Positions 8,746 to 17,728 of a stretch of 64,000 nucleotides of DNA are shown piece by piece (position 1 is the first letter of the stretch; every line of letters starts with the position of its first letter). The DNA lies in NCBI RefSeq assembly GCF_000739655.1, contig NZ_BATR01000016.1:34282-98281 (forward strand). Reading direction: 5' to 3'. The notes beneath the pieces are model-generated. The model ran no database searches. It had not been told where the DNA came from and was given only the letters and a program-made list of their open reading frames with translations. The position numbers and the translations under genes were made by a program. The DNA comes from Verrucomicrobium sp. BvORR106. Its GTDB lineage: Bacteria > Verrucomicrobiota > Verrucomicrobiia > Verrucomicrobiales > Verrucomicrobiaceae.

Positions 8746-9549
8746 ATGCGCATGACAACTGAAAATTGTGTTATCAGGGCGGGAATTTCCCCAGTGGAAT
8801 TCGCAGGCCTTGCGGCAAACCTGGTCGCCGCGGGGATTGTGACAACTTCATCCTCTCCCGCACCCGAAAACCAACCTCAGTCTGCGATGCAGAGAGCCAT
8901 TGAAGGAACTCTGGTATTCCTTGAACTATGCTCGGAAGCATTGAGTGCCAGAACAAACGGCGACGACCATGCGTCTGCCGCCCTGGCCATAGCCGCCAGT
9001 GCAAACAGGATAAAAAATGCAGCGTATGAGGCATTCAACAATAGTCCGCCTCCTACCGCCGAGGCCCTGGAGCGAATTGGCGAAAGCCGCGTTTGGGAAA
9101 GCCTCTCCGGCGATTCGAAATCCGAAGTCAGAAAGAAGCTGGCTCGTGCACCCATTGGAGAGTTTTTGCGGGAAGCCAACGTCGGCATTCTCCCTCCAAC
9201 TGAGCACGAGCTTGGAAGCATCGGAGAAGCGCGCGCTTGGGCCTCCATACCCGCTGCAGAACAATCCAATTCAATTTTCCGGCTCTTGACCAATCACATG
9301 ATTGTCCACGGGAGCGAGCAAATTCCTGCACTGACAGATGCAGTTATATCCGAGTATGGGAAGGAGGGGATTCCGGTCGAACTAGCAGAGGGCATCCTCT
9401 GGCACTTAAAACTATCAAACGAGAACCGGCAAGCTTCCCGCGAAAAGGGGACGTCTTTGGTCATGGAAGCGGAAGGTGTCTCAGACGAGGAGGACAGTGA
9501 GATTAAAGGGAGTTCGACCAACAGAAACCCGGAGTCAACAACGTCATGA
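8746..9549 (+). CDS. hypothetical protein with an internal repeat
   Basis: A 267-residue protein of no recognised family. The N-terminal 100 residues are Ala-rich and helical. Two similar segments follow: one containing RIGESRVWESL and a second, about 45 residues later, containing SIGEARAWASI, each followed by a helix, which suggests an internally duplicated helical unit. The C-terminal 40 residues are acidic and Ser-rich, probably disordered. There is no signal peptide or membrane segment. The start could be 6 bases downstream (second ATG). I cannot assign a role. Confidence 0.55.
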   Translation: MRMTTENCVIRAGISPVEFAGLAANLVAAGIVTTSSSPAPENQPQSAMQRAIEGTLVFLELCSEALSARTNGDDHASAALAIAASANRIKNAAYEAFNNSPPPTAEALERIGESRVWESLSGDSKSEVRKKLARAPIGEFLREANVGILPPTEHELGSIGEARAWASIPAAEQSNSIFRLLTNHMIVHGSEQIPALTDAVISEYGKEGIPVELAEGILWHLKLSNENRQASREKGTSLVMEAEGVSDEEDSEIKGSSTNRNPESTTS

Positions 9550-10030
9550 CGGCGATTCTTTGCCCGGAAAGCCAAACAGGCTTTATCGGACGGCCTTTTA
9601 AACACGCATCCGTCGTACTTGGCGGAGTTTGCACAGTGTTCGTCCTCGCACTTTCGTGTCCGGCTGATAAAACCCCCGCCGCAACTCAGGACTGACGCAA
9701 GACCACTGCCCCACTTCAGCGGCTCCATGCCAAGCCAAGCGCCTGTGGCAAAAAGGGCATCTCAAAGTGTTGTAAATATGGCTCACAGCGAAAACGGTCC
9801 GAGAAAATTCGCGCATCCCGAGGCACGAACTGCTTTTGCGACATTCCTTCGGTCTTCAAGGTCATGGCCACGGGGCTTGGGTTCCTAACTCGTACTTCTT
9901 GTGCGTCATGTGCTCCGCGATGCAGTACACTACCAGAGGGCCTATGCAGGAAGGTGGAGCTTCGCGCGGTTCGTACGCTTTTGCCCCAGCATCCGCCGGC
10001 ACAAGGCCGGGCTGACACTGTTCTGCCCGA
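9550..10030. other. gap without a supported gene
   Basis: Probably contains decayed mobile-element sequence: the minus-strand frame that holds the IS66-like segment runs into this stretch without conserved features. Confidence 0.4.
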
Positions 10031-10222
10031 GCGGCGGTTTTGCTTGTGCACCCAGCTCATGAAGGTTTGATAGTTCACGCCAGCCAGGGTCGCAAAGCGT
10101 GCCCCGCTCAGGCCGCTGCGGGCGAACTCCGCGAGCAATTCCTCTCGTCGTGTCACCGGGGTGCGCACACGCCCCAGCCCGTCCAGTTTCAAAACCAATG
10201 ACGTCGTACTCATAGACGTCAT
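10031..10222 (-). pseudogene. remnant of an IS66-type accessory protein (TnpA-like helix-turn-helix)
   Basis: The translated stretch REELLAEFARSGLSGARFA followed by GVNYQTFMSWVHKQN matches the N-terminal helix-turn-helix of transposon accessory proteins that recognise element ends (IS66 TnpA/IS3-OrfA type: SGLS, then a T-F-x-x-W element). Downstream the frame degenerates into Arg/Ser/Pro-rich sequence, and no TnpB or TnpC follows. It is a fragment of an insertion element; the exact family is not certain. Confidence 0.5.
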
Positions 10223-10309
10223 AGCCTTTCGAACCTCGACATCTATGATGCCAGCGAGCTCATAAGGCACTGGGCGTCACGCTTACAGGTTGCCAACATC
10301 AATGACCAG

Positions 10310-10771
10310 TTGAAATACCAGGCTCTCCGGTCGCGAAGCTTCGCAGCGGTATACGAACCGAGGAAACATCACATCGATCACTTCCAGACTACCGTTGTGA
10401 CAGATCCCGATTTGCAGGAGTATCTCATGGCCCTGCCATCAGCCATTGAGCTGATGGATGGGGGAATGAAACAGATGGAGACCCAATCCCAACGCGTTCT
10501 CGAGAACCAAGCCAATCTCATGCGCTTGATGCGGATCACCTACCTGGAACATCTCCTTCGGCATCGCTATGCTGAAGCTGAACCCGCCATTTCCCATGAA
10601 GTGGAGTTTCCTCCCCAAATGGCGCAGATGATGTCCGTCATTCCTCGCTACTCTGAAATTACTCCCTATTGGGTGGAGACGAAGCTCCTCAATCAGAATG
10701 TAGAAGCAGACAAATTTCAAAGTCAGCTGCCCAGAAGGGGCTTTCCTAGCGGAGTGATGCCAAGGTATTAA
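10310..10771 (+). CDS. hypothetical protein, unrecognised
   Basis: A 153-residue frame with helical character, including a Met/Gln-rich helix around residues 50-75. No known domain, signal peptide or membrane segment. It sits between the IS remnant and a decayed gene fragment, so it could itself be a leftover of a transferred gene. Confidence 0.33.
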   Translation: MKYQALRSRSFAAVYEPRKHHIDHFQTTVVTDPDLQEYLMALPSAIELMDGGMKQMETQSQRVLENQANLMRLMRITYLEHLLRHRYAEAEPAISHEVEFPPQMAQMMSVIPRYSEITPYWVETKLLNQNVEADKFQSQLPRRGFPSGVMPRY

Positions 10772-10806
10772 ACTCCTACCGCCAATCTCAAAATGGGGTG
10801 ACGATC

Positions 10807-10978
10807 TCACTTCGAGTTCAATATCGAATCGACGGCCACCTTCCCAAATGGGACGCCGATACCGAAGGCGCTCTCCCCTACCTCCGACTTCGGCGTGACG
10901 GGCGTCTCAAGAACCTCATGGGTCGTCACGGTCTGTAGGAGGTTGATATCCGACAACCGCATTCTGGTGTGACTGTGT
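10807..10978 (-). pseudogene. 3' fragment of a paralogue of the secreted protein gene at 18859-19707
   Basis: The DNA from the stop codon (10807) to about 10978 aligns base by base with 18859-19035: both contain CACTTCGAGTTCAA, then an ACGCCGATACC block, CTCCCCTACNTCCGACTTCG and a GGTGTGAC block. This copy lacks the rest of the gene and has indels that break the frame. It is a truncated, decayed duplicate. Confidence 0.75.
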
Positions 10979-11005
10979 GTTAAGTCCAGCCGCCCGGAGG
11001 CGCTT

Positions 11006-12607
11006 TCACAACTTTACATCCTTCATCGAAGCAATCTCCGGAAAATAGGCCTTCATTGAGGGGCAGCATTCGGTCACAACTGCATCAACGTGCTCTCTCG
11101 ATAGCTTGGCAAGTACGCCATGCTTCGTGGGGTTTTTGAATTGGTGGCATTCTTCCAATTTCACGGCCCAGCGTGGCAACTCAGCAAAGTCGGCGATCTC
11201 CATTGCCCTGTCGGTCAAATCACTGGTCCTCACCACCAACAGTTTGTCTGCGGGAACTGTCTCCAACACGTGCCGGTAATGATGTTCCCAATACGTCAAA
11301 TAACCGCGCAGCGAATACAGCCCATAGTTTGCAAGCAACTCATCATCATTTCCTTCAAGAGGGAAAAGATCCGGCCTAAATCGCGCCTCCCTGAGTCGCA
11401 ACCAGTTGGCATTGACATCACGCCGCAAGCTGTCGTTGATAAAGGAATCAAGCCATGAGTAGCAGTCCCTCATGGTGAGAACGAAGCGAGCTCCGGAGAA
11501 AGACTCCAATAGTTCCTCTAGAACAAAGAAATTCAATTGAGACGAATCGACATCCAGCAGTCGTACCTGGGTTGTCTTGAGCAGGAACCGCTTTAGTTGT
11601 CCGGCATCGTATTCTCCTGTCAATTTCTTCAAGATCAGTGGGATCAATTTGTCGGCTCTGGACTCGTGTTCGGACCTGACTGGATTGCCGAACATAGCCG
11701 CAAGTGAATGGGTTCCACTCTTGGCTGGCCCGACGCCAAAAATCCTCGGAGAGTGGAAAGTGTCACACTTCGTGGTGTTCGAGCGAGCCAACCTCGAACG
11801 ACTCCCTAGCTTCGCGAATCGCGCTTCCGCCTCCTTCACCGCAAACGAAAGATGACTGGAAGCAGCTTTGCGCAACTCATCTCGTGTTTGCACACTCAAG
11901 CGAATCCCCTGATCCGGTAGTCCTTCAGAAACATCAATAAAAGGAATCAACTCCTTTAAACACCCCAGCCTTGGATCGTCGGGTTGGGGAACTACGAACA
12001 TCAGGGGCGTTCCGAACGCGAGACACGGCAGTGCGACGTGCAAGCGGCTAGTCACCACCAAACTCGCAGCTTGATACGCCTCCAATCGAGAAATCGTGAG
12101 CGGTCTCATATGGACTGGATGGCTGCTCATGGGTCCATGGTGAGACAGCAACTGGCAGCCCTCGGGAAGCTTTGTTCCCTTTGGAACATCAACCGCCAGC
12201 ACCGGCCCATTTTCAACCTGCGCTAGCCAGCGCTTCAATCCAAGCGTCAAACAATTGCTCAAATAGCAGGGCACTCCAACCGACTTCATCAACTCCAGCG
12301 TTGCAAGATCACGGCAACCGACTGGCGCCGATTCAACAAAATGATCCTTGAATCCTCGTATTGCGCTTTCACTCAGCGCAAAATGGGCGCCTACATAAGC
12401 TGTCACAAGGCCAGGCTTGGGCGGAAAATCCCAGGCTCTGTGTTTCCACCAACCGTTCGCAATCAATATTCCCGATGCGGATTGATGAGAAATCCGTTCT
12501 CGATCCAAATAGCCGTCGAGTTTCCCCACCATTTGCTCCACCGCAAAGGTCTGCACGTCATCCCCAATGTTTGAACTCCACGAACTGAAGACTCCGTACA
12601 GATGCAT
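11006..12607 (-). CDS. fusion protein: polysaccharide pyruvyltransferase domain plus sulfotransferase domain
   Basis: A 533-residue protein with two enzymatic halves. Residues about 1-230 resemble the polysaccharide pyruvyltransferase fold: SNIGDDVQTFAVEQM at the N-terminus, then VTSRLHVALPCLAFGTPLMF, the signature TSRLH/GTP region. From about residue 290 a PAPS-dependent sulfotransferase domain begins with GVGPAKSGTHSLAAMF (5'-phosphosulfate loop) and continues with RFVLTMRDCYSWLDSF (3'-phosphate loop) and KLLVVRTSDL. The protein could add both pyruvate and sulfate to a glycan, giving it negative charge (inference). I use the ATG at 12607, 15 bases after the upstream stop; a start at 12649 would overlap the upstream gene. 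It is last in a three-gene operon. Confidence 0.8.
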   Translation of the reverse strand: MHLYGVFSSWSSNIGDDVQTFAVEQMVGKLDGYLDRERISHQSASGILIANGWWKHRAWDFPPKPGLVTAYVGAHFALSESAIRGFKDHFVESAPVGCRDLATLELMKSVGVPCYLSNCLTLGLKRWLAQVENGPVLAVDVPKGTKLPEGCQLLSHHGPMSSHPVHMRPLTISRLEAYQAASLVVTSRLHVALPCLAFGTPLMFVVPQPDDPRLGCLKELIPFIDVSEGLPDQGIRLSVQTRDELRKAASSHLSFAVKEAEARFAKLGSRSRLARSNTTKCDTFHSPRIFGVGPAKSGTHSLAAMFGNPVRSEHESRADKLIPLILKKLTGEYDAGQLKRFLLKTTQVRLLDVDSSQLNFFVLEELLESFSGARFVLTMRDCYSWLDSFINDSLRRDVNANWLRLREARFRPDLFPLEGNDDELLANYGLYSLRGYLTYWEHHYRHVLETVPADKLLVVRTSDLTDRAMEIADFAELPRWAVKLEECHQFKNPTKHGVLAKLSREHVDAVVTECCPSMKAYFPEIASMKDVKL

Positions 12608-12621
12608 TGTGCTTGATTGTT

Positions 12622-13794
12622 TTAGACTAGTCCGAGCTTTGCCATCCACTGGTCCTGACAGTCTCGCCAGGCTCCTCCACTGAAGTGAATCACGGATGGA
12701 TACGAATCGCTGGCGATGGATCTCAACTTGCCGGCTTCAAACTCATAGTCGGGATTCCCGCTCAGGAGCCTGGAGGCAGTACCCACATTCGTGAAGATCC
12801 TTTGCTCTATGTCCCCCATGATTGGGACCCTCTTGTTCTGATAGGCAAGCTGGAAGATCCATTGGTCATCATGCGCATAGGCCGCATGCTGCTGCCACTT
12901 GCTCAACCTCCCCTGCAAACCTCCACGGGTGGCTTGCTCATAGAGGATCATGCATTCTGTCAAGACAGCCCGCACACCCTCACAGGTACCCATCCACCCA
13001 CCCGCATTGGGCCAGCGCCTGTTGTCCAGAACGTCTGGAAAACTTTCTCTCCATTCCGGATCATGCACAGGCCAGCAGCCTCTCTCCATCGAGATTGCAA
13101 ATGGCGTGCGCAACTTCTCAAATTCAGCAAGAAGATGATCTTCACCGTTCAGCAGCACGCTGTCACTGCCGTCAGAAAACAAAACATGAGTCACTGTCTT
13201 TTCCAGGCTGTCGAGTACTTCCAGCACGTCGATGATCTTGTCATGGACCCAGCTTTGCGGCTTTTTTCCTGCCCCAAGTACTGTTGGAATCAGATTGCAA
13301 CGAAATGCGGACCTCGTGAAGTTCTTCAGTTTCCATGGCAGGTCTACCAAAGGGTATCTGCCAACCGTGAGAATTCCCAGTTTGGGGCCTGGCACGCGCG
13401 CTTGTGGTTTGATTTCCCAGGCTGAATGCCTGCTGTGAGGTTGTTTGCGGATGAGGCACTGAAGTACATATCTTCCAGGGGGCAAGAGCAGCTCCGAAGT
13501 GCATTCCATTGGCCCATAAAGAACTCCAAGGGTCCCATGATTAAGAGCGAACAGCGTAGGGTTGCCAGGCTCCCAAGTGCTGGTACCCGACATGAAGCCT
13601 CGAATCGTAGCAGCCACCTTCAACTCGATGACAAGCCTCGAGTTGGCATGGGCGGATATTGTCCACGCCTCATCGACCGTGCCCGGACATACAATACGAT
13701 TGTGAGAAATTGAGCATCGATATCCGAGACTCCCACCTCTTCCGACACTGCCCCATTCCGTATCAGCTTCGAGAATTTCCACCGCTTCCTCCAT
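12622..13794 (-). CDS. PLOD-like glycosyltransferase
   Basis: A 390-residue protein. An N-terminal beta-rich part of about 130 residues is unrecognised. The C-terminal two thirds resemble the glycosyltransferase domain of lysyl hydroxylases (PLOD/LH3): GILTVGRYP at the start of the fold, VLFSDGSDSVLL as the DxD-like donor site, SMERGCWPVHDPEWRESFPD (the Cys-Trp-Pro block), NAGGWMGTCEGVR, and AHDDQWIF with the DDQ acid. The usual NSGG is NAGG here. The likely reaction is transfer of a hexose from a UDP-sugar. The upstream gene (13868-14947, 73 bases away) is a GT25 enzyme and the downstream one is the sulfotransferase fusion. Confidence 0.72.
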   Translation of the reverse strand: MEEAVEILEADTEWGSVGRGGSLGYRCSISHNRIVCPGTVDEAWTISAHANSRLVIELKVAATIRGFMSGTSTWEPGNPTLFALNHGTLGVLYGPMECTSELLLPPGRYVLQCLIRKQPHSRHSAWEIKPQARVPGPKLGILTVGRYPLVDLPWKLKNFTRSAFRCNLIPTVLGAGKKPQSWVHDKIIDVLEVLDSLEKTVTHVLFSDGSDSVLLNGEDHLLAEFEKLRTPFAISMERGCWPVHDPEWRESFPDVLDNRRWPNAGGWMGTCEGVRAVLTECMILYEQATRGGLQGRLSKWQQHAAYAHDDQWIFQLAYQNKRVPIMGDIEQRIFTNVGTASRLLSGNPDYEFEAGKLRSIASDSYPSVIHFSGGAWRDCQDQWMAKLGLV

Positions 13795-13867
13795 ACGTTA
13801 TCTCCGATGAACCCTATAGATACTGTCGCGGCAACTACTCCTGTTTGAAACTGCACCCCCTGCGTCA

Positions 13868-14947
13868 TCAGATCCTTTCAGCGCGGAGAAGCCCCTCTTT
13901 ATCACGCTGCATTGCACCAGATCTAACGGGGAATGACGTCGGCCTCAACCTTGCGGCCTCCCTCATCTCCGCCACTATACCTTGGTAGGCAGACTGCCAC
14001 GTTGCTTTGATGCTTTGAGGACTCCACTCGATGACAGGGCCGCTCCAGCGTTTAGCGAGCTGAGCACATGAGATGCTGTTCCAGCGTAGTGCTGGCAGCT
14101 TTTCTTGCGACAACGCAAGTTTCGCAATCTTCGTCAGCCTCTGGCTTATGTCATCTTCGCCGGCATCCACGCTCGCAGCGCATACCTGGCCAAGATCACC
14201 GACAAGAATTGGTTGCTCCGCAAATTCCAGATCAACAGGGCAGGCGCTTGAGATCCAGATGAATGGCAAACGCTTCGCCCAAGAGACAGGATGCCACCAA
14301 AGTCTAGGATTTGTCGCACCACTAATGTTGCTCCATTCGGCCTCCTGGCCCGCAAGCCAATAGATTGGCGAGTAGGCCTGCCACAATTCACGGGAGTGCC
14401 CCAGTCCGAATTGATGGTCGATATGCCACCCGCTGCGGCCGTCACGATAGTCGTCCACATTCCAAATATGCTCAAACACTTCCTTCATGGCACGACGGTG
14501 GACTGCGTACGCATGCGTTCGATATACTCCAGTCGCCTTGTGCACAAACGGGCAACTGGCAACTGGCTTGGGTTCGCGCCAGTGTTGCCCGCCAAGGTAT
14601 AGCTGTCCCCAGTCATCGGGAAGCTGTCTCATGAATGCCTCAAGCAACTCAACTATATCGTCACGGAAAACCACGTCATCCTCCAAGATAAGCACACTGT
14701 CCACTTCGTCTTCGAGTGCCTCTGCCAGGACGCGGGAATGGGACAAAAAGCATCCCCATGCTCCTTTTCCTGCATTCCACCATGAAGGATGTGGCACTGC
14801 ATGTCCCGAATAAGCCCGCGCCCACTCAACTTCGCTTTCTCGTACGCCATATGACTCCAAATGAGTCTTCAGACGCTGTCTCCGATCCGGCCGGTCCCTA
14901 AGGTTGAGAACGCAGATGCGCTCAAAATGGTGAGTGAGATGAACCAT
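13868..14947 (-). CDS. glycosyltransferase family 25 protein
   Basis: A 359-residue protein. GT25 signatures in the first 200 residues: ICVLNLRDRPDRRQRL, GAWGCFLSHSRVLAEAL, VLILEDDVVF with the DxD-like metal site, WGQLYLGGQH, and YAVHRRAMKEV. Related enzymes transfer galactose or glucose to lipooligosaccharide, or in animals to collagen hydroxylysine. The C-terminal 130 residues are unrecognised. It is the first gene of the operon that continues with a PLOD-like transferase and a pyruvyl/sulfotransferase fusion. The acceptor is unknown. Confidence 0.85.
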   Translation of the reverse strand: MVHLTHHFERICVLNLRDRPDRRQRLKTHLESYGVRESEVEWARAYSGHAVPHPSWWNAGKGAWGCFLSHSRVLAEALEDEVDSVLILEDDVVFRDDIVELLEAFMRQLPDDWGQLYLGGQHWREPKPVASCPFVHKATGVYRTHAYAVHRRAMKEVFEHIWNVDDYRDGRSGWHIDHQFGLGHSRELWQAYSPIYWLAGQEAEWSNISGATNPRLWWHPVSWAKRLPFIWISSACPVDLEFAEQPILVGDLGQVCAASVDAGEDDISQRLTKIAKLALSQEKLPALRWNSISCAQLAKRWSGPVIEWSPQSIKATWQSAYQGIVAEMREAARLRPTSFPVRSGAMQRDKEGLLRAERI

Positions 14948-15032
14948 ATTCTCTAAGCACCAATTGGCATCATGTGAACTTTCTTCCTTTTGGCGATCTT
15001 GGAGAACTTGCTTTCTCCTCGAAATTCCTCAC

Positions 15033-15704
15033 TCATTTGGCGGCATCAGGCGCCACACGCGTGCTAGGCACTATCCAGTTTACTGCTATGCTCTTGTTCT
15101 TAGGGAAGTACAGTGCGTAATATCCATAAGTTTTGGCACCAGTCCGCGAGCACTTGATCAGCAAATCTCTGAGCGTGCCCTTGAAAGGAGGAAGATCCAA
15201 GTGATGCTCATCTGGGTAGAGTGCCCTGTCATTGCTGCCAAGCTCTCCAAATCCAGCAGAAAGGTCTACATTCTGCTTTTTCAGTTCGACACAGAGTTGC
15301 TTCATTGTCCCGCTGAACTTTGGCAGATCCACAATCTGATCAAACGGAAGATCTCCCTTTAACGAACCAGGTGCCCTGTCGACGATCACAATGGTTTCAT
15401 CCTTTATGTATTCGGACACTGTTCCCAATTTGATTGCGCCTGACAAGGCGGCAACCACATTGGGTGGCGTATTGTTTCCGCTGCAAAGCTCCGCAAGGAA
15501 TCGAAGCCTGTCCGTATCCGCCGATACCCGGGCATTTTCAGAATTGGCTTCTAGTGATGTCTCGACCACTATTTGGTACCGGGACTTTTTTGCAATCGTC
15601 TCATAGGCAGACGAAACATTCTCAAGAGCAATCTCTTGGCCTCTAACCACAGTGACAGCCGTCACCATGCACAGAATAAAACGAGAAAAACTGTAAGTAT
15701 TCAT
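15033..15704 (-). CDS. secreted hypothetical protein, paralogue of the protein at 17066-17728
   Basis: A 223-residue protein with an N-terminal signal peptide ending near VVRGQE. Two internal stretches share the pattern LPKFSGTMKQLCVELKK and LPPFKGTLRDLLIKCSR. The same arrangement (VPEFRGKFKELNALLKR, then ITGFTGTAKELLRDCLR) occurs in the protein encoded at 17066-17728, so the two are distant paralogues with a duplicated unit. The start overlaps the stop of the upstream Ig-like gene (ATGA), so they are co-translated. Function unknown. Confidence 0.65.
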   Translation of the reverse strand: MNTYSFSRFILCMVTAVTVVRGQEIALENVSSAYETIAKKSRYQIVVETSLEANSENARVSADTDRLRFLAELCSGNNTPPNVVAALSGAIKLGTVSEYIKDETIVIVDRAPGSLKGDLPFDQIVDLPKFSGTMKQLCVELKKQNVDLSAGFGELGSNDRALYPDEHHLDLPPFKGTLRDLLIKCSRTGAKTYGYYALYFPKNKSIAVNWIVPSTRVAPDAAK

Positions 15705-16639
15705 GGCCAGACATATTTTAGAACTCCGCCCTCGATGATCTGGCTCCGCGATCCCCCGTCAATTCCTCGATCGCTGGCAGGATCAATCAGAGCTTTCAAA
15801 TCTTGATCATTGCTTGGCAGAAGCCCGATGGACTTGCTTTCTACAGTGGCGCTGTTGGGGCCAGTAGTAGCAGCATTTGTCCAATCGATTGCGTCTTGTT
15901 CGACGGTGGTCGGATTTGGCGTCCCTGCTGGCCTGGTGAAGTACCGAATGCCTACTGAATCGGTGTAGATCCCCTTATTGGCGATCTGAACATTCAAAGA
16001 GTAAAATGGACTCCACCCTGTCGCATTGCCCTTCGTTTCGTAAACAGTCTCTCCATCATACCCCTCCAACGGCTTGTCCAAATGATCCATAATTTGAACA
16101 CTCAGAGTTCCAGAGACAGCGCTCACCATGTTCCATTTGCCCACTGGTGTATCGGGATCGCCTGGCACCGTCCCCGCGTTCAAAGACAGGTTTTTCGCCA
16201 CGGCTCCTGCCACGGGCTGGTAGGTAGTAACTGGCCTTGGTGAGCCAACTTTCTTTGGCAACGTCACCGTTAGGGTGCGTTGCGCCGGCGGCCATCCCGG
16301 TGGAGTGACGATCTTAACTGTAACGTCATCTTCACCGATACTTTTGGATTTGCCTTTTATTTTGAAAGTCATCACGCCTGTGGCGGGATTCTTCTGGATT
16401 GAACCGGCCACGATTTCCGCTCGAGTACTGCCCACCGGAATACCGGGAGCCGCATTGGTCACCCCCGAAGCTGGAGTGAAGGTAGCTTTCCATTCTACTT
16501 CACGATTTTTCGAATCCGTTGTAATGCCAATACGCCTCGGCCCTTCTATTAAGACATCATTTCCTGATGTGCTTGAACTGTCATCCTGCATAAAATTGAC
16601 GGGGGTGAATTTTCTAGCTTCCAACCGTGTTAAGCTCAA
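15701..16639 (-). CDS. hypothetical protein with Ig/Bacterial-immunoglobulin-like character
   Basis: A 312-residue frame beginning with TTG at 16639; an ATG at 16591 is an alternative start. There is no signal peptide, and the sequence begins in the style of an internal beta-strand region (SLTRLEARKFTPVNF), so the gene may be a 5'-truncated piece of a larger surface protein. Strand-rich segments such as GPRRIGITTDSKNREVEW and GVMTFKIKGKSKSI suggest Ig-like folds. Its stop overlaps the start of the secreted protein gene at 15704. Function unknown. Confidence 0.6.
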   Translation of the reverse strand: MSLTRLEARKFTPVNFMQDDSSSTSGNDVLIEGPRRIGITTDSKNREVEWKATFTPASGVTNAAPGIPVGSTRAEIVAGSIQKNPATGVMTFKIKGKSKSIGEDDVTVKIVTPPGWPPAQRTLTVTLPKKVGSPRPVTTYQPVAGAVAKNLSLNAGTVPGDPDTPVGKWNMVSAVSGTLSVQIMDHLDKPLEGYDGETVYETKGNATGWSPFYSLNVQIANKGIYTDSVGIRYFTRPAGTPNPTTVEQDAIDWTNAATTGPNSATVESKSIGLLPSNDQDLKALIDPASDRGIDGGSRSQIIEGGVLKYVWP

Positions 16640-17065
16640 CCGCGACCTTCGCGGATGCTATATTTCCCTCAAATTCCGATCCAAAATCGAGCTCAGATTC
16701 AACTCGCATTATCGGTCGGATGGAAAAGCAATTTCGGTTGGATAGTGCCAGCAAACTTTTAAACAATAAAGACAAAAATGCCTCTTCAGTTTAATTTTTC
16801 ATCGTCAAAATCAGTCACTTCACTACTCGCTTTGTTCAGAGCCACTACCCACTCTGCTTAGAGTGTGCTAACACCTCGAGTTCACGGCAAGCCTCCACAA
16901 CTTTTTTCAACTCTGTCATATCCTTGCGTACCCACGTCTGACGGCCAGCCTATCGAAAGGAACTTGCGACGCACGCTTCAGGACTAAGGTAGAAACATAT
17001 TTTCACTACATGCAGCTCCGCATTCAACTTGAGTCAAATCGTCCAGGCCACCCAGCCATTGCCGA
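16640..17065. other. gap of about 425 bases without a supported gene
   Basis: AT-richer than its surroundings and with stops in all frames. It contains no recognisable RNA gene or repeat. Confidence 0.4.
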
Positions 17066-17728
17066 CTAGAGTTTTCTCACTGAACTGCCGAGAATCGGAA
17101 ATACTTCGACTTTACGCCCCTCAATAGTACTCACACAAATGCAGCCAAGGATGCCATTTGCCTGTCGCAAGCAGTCCCGAAGAAGCTCTTTAGCCGTACC
17201 AGTGAAACCTGTGATGTTGATGGCACTTTCGCCGATGGCGATGTGTTCAGCACTCCTCTCCAGGACGATCCCGATGTCGACACCTTTTCTTTTCAATAAA
17301 GCATTGAGTTCTTTGAATTTCCCCCGGAATTCAGGCACTGCAATCGACTGCTCCATAGCGCCCCCCTTCGTAAACGTAATGGGGAAAGACTGAATAATGG
17401 TCAGGACACCCGACTTCTGATCAGCGTCAACTCGTGCACCGCGCAATGCTATGTCCACCGCAATGGGAACATCGATCTTGGCTCTCGTTGCAAGCAACTC
17501 CAAGAGATACCCCAGCCGAATGGTGTCCTCACTCAAGAAGAGCGGACTCGCCTCTGTCTTGTATGCTTCGACAAACACCATCATTCCGGCACTCTTTGCG
17601 ACAGATGCATACGATCCCGCGTCTAGCGGCATGGGCACAGATACCTCACGCCTGCCGTCTGCAGCTTGTACCCAGCTTGCCGTCACCAGGAGGCAGGCCA
17701 TCAGCAATTTTTCGTTCGTCACAGCCAT
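17066..17728 (-). CDS. secreted hypothetical protein, paralogue of the protein at 15033-15704
   Basis: A 220-residue protein with a signal peptide (KLLMACLLVTASWVQAADG). It contains two copies of an F-x-G-x-x-x-x-L-x-x-L-L unit (about residues 128-147 and 176-193), as does the paralogue 1.4 kb away. The first half may hold a similar beta-alpha domain. Function unknown. The two paralogues flank the Ig-like protein gene. Confidence 0.63.
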   Translation of the reverse strand: MAVTNEKLLMACLLVTASWVQAADGRREVSVPMPLDAGSYASVAKSAGMMVFVEAYKTEASPLFLSEDTIRLGYLLELLATRAKIDVPIAVDIALRGARVDADQKSGVLTIIQSFPITFTKGGAMEQSIAVPEFRGKFKELNALLKRKGVDIGIVLERSAEHIAIGESAINITGFTGTAKELLRDCLRQANGILGCICVSTIEGRKVEVFPILGSSVRKL

